Origin: an uncultured Fibrobacter sp.
Lineage (GTDB): Bacteria; Fibrobacterota; Fibrobacteria; Fibrobacterales; Fibrobacteraceae
Assembly: GCA_937891805.1 (NCBI GenBank)
Contig: CALATK010000125.1
Location: forward strand, 1-11,915
DNA: 11,915 bases
Direction of reading: 5' to 3'
The notes under the pieces were generated by a model. It saw only the letters and a program-made list of their open reading frames with translations. It did not search any database and was not told the origin of the DNA. Numbering within the stretch: the first letter of the stretch is position 1; every line of letters starts with the position of its first letter. Shown here one piece after another: positions 6,921 through 11,915 of this stretch. A program made the translations under genes and the position numbers.

Positions 6921-6950
6921 TTCTGAATTCCGAAATCCGAATTCGTAATT
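6918..6950 (+). repeat. Heptad intergenic repeat, copy C
   Basis: Units from 6921 are TTCTGAA, TTCCGAA, ATCCGAA, TTCGTAA, again with a 7-bp period. The 33-bp block matches copy B (1909-1941) at 28 of 33 positions, differing mainly by A/T and C/T swaps, though the copies are about 5 kb apart. Its first three bases are the panC stop codon. Confidence 0.75.
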
Positions 6951-6951
6951 G

Positions 6952-6978
6952 AAAAATAGCGGCTATGCCGCTATTTTT
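6952..6978. terminator. Bidirectional intrinsic terminator between panC and the adenylate cyclase
   Basis: A perfect 12-bp inverted repeat with a 3-nt loop: AAAAATAGCGGC (6952-6963), TAT, GCCGCTATTTTT (6967-6978). Each direction has a GC-rich stem followed by a T-run, so it should end transcripts from the plus-strand folK-kinase-panC operon and from the convergent minus-strand cyclase gene. The cyclase stop codon TAG (6971-6973) is inside the stem, so that gene has no trailer of its own before the hairpin. Confidence 0.9.
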
Positions 6979-9900
6979 CTGTAGCCGTAAACACACCGTC
7001 CCAAGTTTCGCCTTGGGCTACGGGTGGATTTATCTTATAAGCTTCGCAGCGCTTGATGTACACGTGTGAAGGCGTGGTCTTGGAACCTGGATCCCTGTCG
7101 GGGTGGTGGGGTTCGTAGTCCAGGCATTCCGTGAACAGTTTCTCGGCGCGGTCCCAGTCCATCGCTAAGTAGGCGGTGCGGGCCTGTTCCCAGATTTCCA
7201 CCAGCTTGTATAACTGCGCTTCGTTTTCGCAGCCGGGCTTTGCCAGCAGTTCGAAAGTCTTGACGGGCTGGCTCTTGCCTATTACGCGGATTGTGTCCAG
7301 GGAGCGGTAGATGAACCGGCCTTCGTCCAGGTGTTTCTGGGTGTCTTCGCTTATCTGGATGTAAGCTCCGTACTGTTTGGCGGCGCTTTCCAGGCGGGCG
7401 GCCAGGTTCACGGCGTCTCCCATCATGGTGTAGTTCTTGCGCATGGTGGAACCCATGTTTCCGGTCACGATGTCGCCGGAGTTGATTCCGATTCTCATGT
7501 GCATGTCGTGGACAACCTTGGGCCATTTGTTTCCTTCGCCCGCCCATTTCTTGCGGAGGGCCATGAGCTTGGTCTGCATATCTACGGCGCTGTCGCAGGC
7601 GTTCTGGGCGTGGTTGGGCAGCGGCATGGGGGCTCCGAAGAAGGCGATGATGGCGTCTCCTTCGTACTTGTCCAATGTTCCCTTGTTCTCTAGCAGGGTG
7701 TCCGTCATGGCGGTGAGGTATTCGTTCAGAAGTTCCACCAGCTTGCTGGGGTCTCCGATTTTTTCGGAGAAGGTGGAGAAACTGGCGATGTCGGTAAAGT
7801 AGGCGGTGATGTTGGACTTAGAACCGCCCAGGGTGGGCATGATTTCATTGTTCACCATCTCGTCGATCAGTTCAGGAGAAATGTATTGCTTGAAGGCGTT
7901 ACCCAGGAAGCGTTTTTCCTTGGTCTCGAAATAGAACTGGATAATCAGGGCGATAATGTTGGTGAACAGGATGGCGAAAATCTGCTTGGAGGCTCCAAGG
8001 TACAGGCCCTGTTCAAAGTAATGGTAGGCGATGCCCAGGTAGCCGCCCATCAGCACAAAGGAAAGCGCGATAGAGATGTAGCTCTTTACGTAAAGGCCCA
8101 CCAGCAGGCAAACCAGGGCGAGCAACACCACGATAATCTGCTGGTAGCGTTCCTGCAGGGTCACCAAGAAATCGTCGTTCAGGATATTCTGGAGGATGGT
8201 GGCGTGGGTCAGCACGCCGGGGTAGTTTTCTTCGTGGGGGGCGGTCACAAAGTCGAACAGGGCCGGTGCTGCCGAACCTAGAATGAAAATCTTGCCCTGG
8301 AAAAGTCCTGGATCTACACGGTTCTTGGTGATGTCGTAATAGGACAGGTGCTGGAAAACCCTTTCCGTTTCAGCTGTATTGTATCGGCCCTTGTAGTTGA
8401 TTTGGTAATGTCCCCAGCGGTCGATGGGAATCTGTTTCACCTTGCCGAACCGGATTTCCATACCGGCTTGCAAGTTGTGAATGCGTTCTTCGGAGGGGTT
8501 GATGATGTCTGTCAGCACGTCGTTGTTCAAAATGACCAGGTTGGATACCCACTTTTTCTTGGCGATGTCGTAATGGATATCCATGTCCATGGAAATATGG
8601 GTAGGCTTGTTTGGTGGAAGCCTCTGCAGTGAGTCCGCAAAATACTTGACGGTATTCACGATATAGGGAGTGATGACCGCCTCTTCGTCTTCTTCGCTGT
8701 CGGTAAGCACAAAACGGTTGGCACCTTCTTCGTCCCGCTTGACGGTGATGTTTTCGGCCACCTCTTTTTCTTCGTCTTCGCCCAGGGAATCCAGCATGGT
8801 GGCGTCAATCTGGAAAAGGGCGTCAGAAAGGGTCTCGTTCAACATCTGGCCTTCGAAGATTTCGAAGGTGACGCTTCCTTCGCTGTTCTTGGTGGCGATG
8901 ATTTTTGAGGAAATGTCGATGAACTGGCTGTTTTCTTCGGGCTTCTTGGCGGCTTCCCTGATTTTTTTATGGAGGGCCAGGAACATGGGATAGCTGAACT
9001 GGGGGAAGGTGGTGTGGTAAAATCCCGAGGAATCCCTATAGATGCCAAAGGGCTTGCCAAGGTCGATGAACTGCCCCATCTTGATTTTCACGTTTTCCGG
9101 TTTCTGGTGGAAAAGGTGCAAAAGTGTCATCAGGGGCATGGTGGAATAAATCTTGCTTTCGGTTCCGGAGTAGAGCTCTGGATTGGGAAACCGGTAAAGG
9201 AGGGACACGCGACGGACCACGCCGTCGTCATCGGGATAGGCGTTTACCGAACCCATCTGGGCACCGGCTTTGGCCAGTTCCGGGAAGATGTTGTCCAGCA
9301 GGTCCTTGGGTTCGATGTTCTGGGCGGAGTCTACTTGTGAAAGTTCGAAGGTGGAACTGTAGCCGACTTCATCGGCCCGTTCGTCGGTGCTGAGGGGCCT
9401 CCATTGAGATTCATGCTTGTAGGACTGGTAGCTATCAAAAATGTTGCAGACGATGGTGTTCCCGCTTTCCTTGACGGCGCTCACCAGCATGGAGTCGTAG
9501 TTGTAGAAGGTGCGGATGTCGCCTCCCAGGGAATCCCAGGGCGTGTCTGGGCTCAGCTTGTTCAGCATGGTGGTGACCTGCTGGGTTTTCTGTTCGCCAA
9601 AATCGGCATTCTTGAACAAAATATCGAAGCCGATGGCCGATGCCCCTCCGTTGCTCAGGTTCTTGACCACGTCGGCATGGATGGAGCGGTCCCAGGTGTT
9701 GTAGTTTCCCAGTTTTGCCAGGGAGGGTTCGTCAATATCCACGATAAAGATGTTTGGGTCGTAATGACTGTTCAGGGCGTTCTTGTCGCCGGTTTCTTCA
9801 AGGTTGTGGGTCTTGCCCGTCTTTACCTTGAAGAACATGTCGTAGAATAGGTATTCAAGGGATTCTGCGCCGTTGCGGACCCCGTCCAGTTGTGGGTTCT

Positions 9901-9997
9901 GCACGTTGCCCAAGAACAAAATGAGAAAAACTAGGCCCGACGTAAGGCCGAAACCAATTAAAAGTTTCTTTAATTTTTTTGACAGTTTTATCTGCAT
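6971..9997 (-). CDS. Membrane adenylate cyclase with extracytoplasmic CHASE2 domain
   Basis: The 1008-residue protein would make cAMP from ATP in response to a signal outside the cytoplasm. One N-terminal membrane span (about 12-30) leads into a large CHASE2 sensor domain (about 40-610), recognised by FIVDIDEPSLAKLG (84-97), RSIHADVVKNLSNGGASAIGFDILF (104-128) and the closing KIFILGSAAPALFDFVTAPHEENYPGVLTHA (569-599). Three more spans follow (about 620-690). The class III catalytic domain (about 725-890) has both metal-binding aspartates, D736 (FTDIASF) and D781 (KYEGD), the adenine-selecting K777 and T857, and the catalytic pair N864 and R868 (GDAVNLAARLE), so it should be active and ATP-specific. 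The C-terminal tail carries a short helical-repeat-like segment (about 930-962) and ends in the WDGV motif common after such cyclases. An acidic, low-complexity stretch (about 402-440) expands the sensor. The ATG at 9995-9997 lacks a Shine-Dalgarno site. It is divergent from ftsK. Confidence 0.93.
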   Translation of the reverse strand: MQIKLSKKLKKLLIGFGLTSGLVFLILFLGNVQNPQLDGVRNGAESLEYLFYDMFFKVKTGKTHNLEETGDKNALNSHYDPNIFIVDIDEPSLAKLGNYNTWDRSIHADVVKNLSNGGASAIGFDILFKNADFGEQKTQQVTTMLNKLSPDTPWDSLGGDIRTFYNYDSMLVSAVKESGNTIVCNIFDSYQSYKHESQWRPLSTDERADEVGYSSTFELSQVDSAQNIEPKDLLDNIFPELAKAGAQMGSVNAYPDDDGVVRRVSLLYRFPNPELYSGTESKIYSTMPLMTLLHLFHQKPENVKIKMGQFIDLGKPFGIYRDSSGFYHTTFPQFSYPMFLALHKKIREAAKKPEENSQFIDISSKIIATKNSEGSVTFEIFEGQMLNETLSDALFQIDATMLDSLGEDEEKEVAENITVKRDEEGANRFVLTDSEEDEEAVITPYIVNTVKYFADSLQRLPPNKPTHISMDMDIHYDIAKKKWVSNLVILNNDVLTDIINPSEERIHNLQAGMEIRFGKVKQIPIDRWGHYQINYKGRYNTAETERVFQHLSYYDITKNRVDPGLFQGKIFILGSAAPALFDFVTAPHEENYPGVLTHATILQNILNDDFLVTLQERYQQIIVVLLALVCLLVGLYVKSYISIALSFVLMGGYLGIAYHYFEQGLYLGASKQIFAILFTNIIALIIQFYFETKEKRFLGNAFKQYISPELIDEMVNNEIMPTLGGSKSNITAYFTDIASFSTFSEKIGDPSKLVELLNEYLTAMTDTLLENKGTLDKYEGDAIIAFFGAPMPLPNHAQNACDSAVDMQTKLMALRKKWAGEGNKWPKVVHDMHMRIGINSGDIVTGNMGSTMRKNYTMMGDAVNLAARLESAAKQYGAYIQISEDTQKHLDEGRFIYRSLDTIRVIGKSQPVKTFELLAKPGCENEAQLYKLVEIWEQARTAYLAMDWDRAEKLFTECLDYEPHHPDRDPGSKTTPSHVYIKRCEAYKINPPVAQGETWDGVFTATEK

Positions 9998-10060
9998 ATT
10001 GTCAATAATAATAAATGGGTTTTAGTTATATTTCCAATGCAATGGCGAAGGAGCTTTAAT
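9998..10060. promoter_or_regulatory. Divergent cyclase / ftsK promoter region
   Basis: The 63 bp between the two starts must hold both promoters. On the minus strand TTGGAA (10032-10037) and TATTAT (10008-10013), 18 bp apart, are a possible promoter for the cyclase, which would leave almost no leader. For ftsK no convincing pair is seen; TATATT (10027-10032) may be a -10. A dyad TTGACA - 15 bp - TGTCAA covers 9979-10005, across the cyclase start codon, and could be an operator. All of this is by eye. Confidence 0.3.
10048..10053 (+). promoter_or_regulatory. Ribosome binding site of ftsK
   Basis: AAGGAG ends 7 nt before the TTG at 10061-10063. It argues for that TTG over an in-frame ATG at 10037-10039, which lies upstream of the site. 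Confidence 0.7.
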
Positions 10061-11915
10061 TTGGCAACTCAAAAAAAGAAAACCGGTCGTAAAACAACAC
10101 CTGCAAAAACGGAACAGGTGGAAAATTCGGAGGAACGTTCCCTGGGGGCCATGGTGGTGGGCTACGGGCTCATCGCCCTGTCCGCTATAGCCCTGTTGTC
10201 TTGCATTAGCGTGGTCTATGTAGGTTCCGAAAAGGGAATCATGACTCGGTTCGGGGACTTCTTGAATTTTGCCTTCGGCAAGTTGCCCGTGATATTCATT
10301 ATCCTGTCCGTGATGCTGTGGGGCTTGTTCATCACTTTCCAGGGCCTGCGCAAGAAACTGTTCCGCGTGGCACTCGGCCTTTCTATCGTGGGCCTGGACC
10401 TGTGCGTTCTGATGTCCATTCCGGTTCATGGCAAGGCGGGTGTTTCCGAAGATGTATTCATCATGCGGGGCGGAATCGTGGGCCGCTTTCTGGATTCCAA
10501 CATCGTGGGCCCCCTTTGCGGAGACGTGCTGTTTATCCCTGTAATAATCCTTTCTCTAGTTCTGGTGGCGGTGCTGTTCTTCTGCTTTGGACTTCGTTTC
10601 GGTCACTTTGCTGCCCTGTTCCGCAAGATTCGCGGCATAAAGGAAAAAGCCCCTGCTGGTGAAGTCGATGGCGAAAGCGACGGGGAAGACTCCGACGAGA
10701 CGACCACGGTCCGCAAGGGTATCACCATGGATGGGGATACCACCATCTTCAATATTCCCGACGCCTACAGGACCAAGCACAAGGGCGTGTTGAAGCCTTT
10801 CAGTGCCCGCAAGAACTGGATGGAGGCGGTGGACACTTCCGCTGCGGAAACGCCCATGGTGGACAGGGTCGTGGAAGGAACCCTTGTAGAGGGTTCCTTT
10901 GGAACGGTTGCAGAAACGCCTGCTCCGAAACCCTTGGGCGAGGACCCTGAAATTTTGCGTTTGGAAAAGGAACTTCGCGAGAATGGAACTCACATGAGTG
11001 CCCTGGAAATTCGCGAAATCCGGAACAAGATTGCCGAAATACGCCGTGCCCGTGAAGAAATCAACTGGGAAAACGAACGCCAGGGGAACCTGGTGGTGAA
11101 GGGCGCTGTTCGCGGAGGCGAAAGCGAAACTACGGACGAGGCCACTGTCGTAGCGGGAGCAGCACCCGAAGAGGCTACCGTTGTGGCGGGTTCTGTCGAA
11201 GAAACCCAGGCGGCAACCGTCGCGAAAACGATGGCCGACAATGTGGAGCCGACGCAAGTGGGCGACACAGAACCGCCAGCAGAACCCGATGAAGATGAAG
11301 AGGACTTTATTCCCCAGGTGGTCTCTTCGGACGAGGTGGATCAGGACCCGAGTTATGTGCCGCCTAGTAACATCGGCACCTCTTCTGGCGGCACGACCGT
11401 CACCGGCTCTGGCGTTACCGGTATTCCACAGCCTGCCCCGACGGTCCATTACGACGAATATAAGGTGCCCTCTGTAGATGAAATTCTAGATACCCACGAG
11501 CCCCAGCCGGCGGACTATACTGTAGATGAGTTGAACGCCATCGGCAAGATGCTTGAAGAAAAGCTGGAAAACTTCAAGGTGAAAGGCAAGGTGGTGGGTT
11601 GCGAGACCGGGCCTGTCATTACCCGCTTCGAAGTGGAACCGGGTCCGGGCGTAAAGGTATCCCAGTTCAGCGCCCTGCAAGACGATTTGGCCATGGCCCT
11701 GAAGGCGGTGTCCATACGAATCCTCGCCCCGATTCCCGGAAAGGGAGCGGTTGGTATCGAAATCCCGAACCGCAAGATGCAGACTATTTTTGGTCGCGAC
11801 ATTTTCGAGAGCGATGCCTTCAAGCCTTCTCCCGAAAAGATTGTCATGGTTGAACATTTTACAATCACTTCGGATGCGGAAGCCCCGACACAATGTTCCC
11901 CGTTCGAAATTTTAG
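10061..11915 (+). CDS. ftsK: DNA translocase FtsK, N-terminal part, runs off right edge
   Basis: An open frame of 618 codons starts at TTG 10061 (strong AAGGAG site) and continues beyond the window. FtsK couples division to chromosome segregation: its membrane part sits at the septum and its hexameric motor pumps DNA. Residues 1-27 are basic and polar; four membrane spans follow (about 31-53, 75-93, 102-121, 154-178), as in the family. Residues about 185-485 form a charged linker with a helical, Arg/Glu-rich segment (298-340) and a short internal repeat, EATVVAG at 360-366 area and again at 371-377. The motor alpha domain begins near 487 (TVDELNAIGKMLEEKLENF, CETGPVITRFEVEPGPGVKVSQ, DDLAMALKAVSIRILAPIPGK, AVGIEIPNRKMQTIFGRDIFES). 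The Walker A motif and gamma domain are outside. The visible end (EHFTITSDAEAPTQCSPFEI) does not match the usual short link to the beta domain. A long minus-strand frame across the linker is a shadow. Confidence 0.92.
   Translation, partial: MATQKKKTGRKTTPAKTEQVENSEERSLGAMVVGYGLIALSAIALLSCISVVYVGSEKGIMTRFGDFLNFAFGKLPVIFIILSVMLWGLFITFQGLRKKLFRVALGLSIVGLDLCVLMSIPVHGKAGVSEDVFIMRGGIVGRFLDSNIVGPLCGDVLFIPVIILSLVLVAVLFFCFGLRFGHFAALFRKIRGIKEKAPAGEVDGESDGEDSDETTTVRKGITMDGDTTIFNIPDAYRTKHKGVLKPFSARKNWMEAVDTSAAETPMVDRVVEGTLVEGSFGTVAETPAPKPLGEDPEILRLEKELRENGTHMSALEIREIRNKIAEIRRAREEINWENERQGNLVVKGAVRGGESETTDEATVVAGAAPEEATVVAGSVEETQAATVAKTMADNVEPTQVGDTEPPAEPDEDEEDFIPQVVSSDEVDQDPSYVPPSNIGTSSGGTTVTGSGVTGIPQPAPTVHYDEYKVPSVDEILDTHEPQPADYTVDELNAIGKMLEEKLENFKVKGKVVGCETGPVITRFEVEPGPGVKVSQFSALQDDLAMALKAVSIRILAPIPGKGAVGIEIPNRKMQTIFGRDIFESDAFKPSPEKIVMVEHFTITSDAEAPTQCSPFEIL

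Noticed and set aside
11138..11230. Tandem EATVVAG repeat in ftsK as a possible mobile or CRISPR-like repeat
   Set aside because: Only two short copies, in the coding frame of a disordered linker; ordinary low-complexity protein sequence.
10556..11449. A 297-codon minus-strand open frame opposite the ftsK linker
   Set aside because: The plus strand encodes FtsK continuously through this stretch. The antisense product is compositionally odd, with no recognisable domain.

Overview
The window reads as bacterial chromosome, about half G+C, densely coded, with no phage, insertion-sequence, CRISPR or RNA-gene signal. Gene content and protein style (Rho with a long Asn/Gln-rich N-terminal insert, a CHASE2 adenylate cyclase, a folK / deoxynucleoside kinase / panC cluster, good Shine-Dalgarno sites mixed with absent ones) suggest the Fibrobacterota/Bacteroidota side of the tree. 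Fibrobacter is my best guess, but this is inference and not a database match.

Layout. (1) Positions 1-4681, minus strand, probably one transcription direction: rho, then proC (39 bp gap), then a sigma-54-type activator with a degenerate receiver domain (about 97 bp gap filled by heptad repeats), then the N-terminal part of an M17 leucyl aminopeptidase that runs off the left edge. (2) Positions 4682-4899: A/T-rich divergent promoter region with phased A-tracts. (3) Positions 4900-6920, plus strand: a tight folK-dNK-panC operon (folate, deoxynucleotide salvage, pantothenate). (4) Positions 6918-6978: another heptad-repeat copy followed by a perfect hairpin that serves as a bidirectional terminator. 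(5) Positions 6971-9997, minus strand: a 1008-residue CHASE2 membrane adenylate cyclase. (6) Positions 9998-10060: a short divergent promoter region. (7) Position 10061 to the right edge, plus strand: ftsK, present as its membrane domain, linker and the start of the motor.

Most genes are housekeeping. The points most worth a second look are: Rho carries a prion-like, intrinsically disordered Asn/Gln/Gly-rich segment preceded by an AT-hook-like motif; a 33-bp intergenic repeat family with a strict 7-bp period occurs three times in two intergenic regions, twice as an inverted pair; the sigma-54 activator has a receiver that lacks most phosphorylation residues; and FtsK departs from the usual family sequence just before its motor beta domain. 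I see no obviously new defence or mobile system here.
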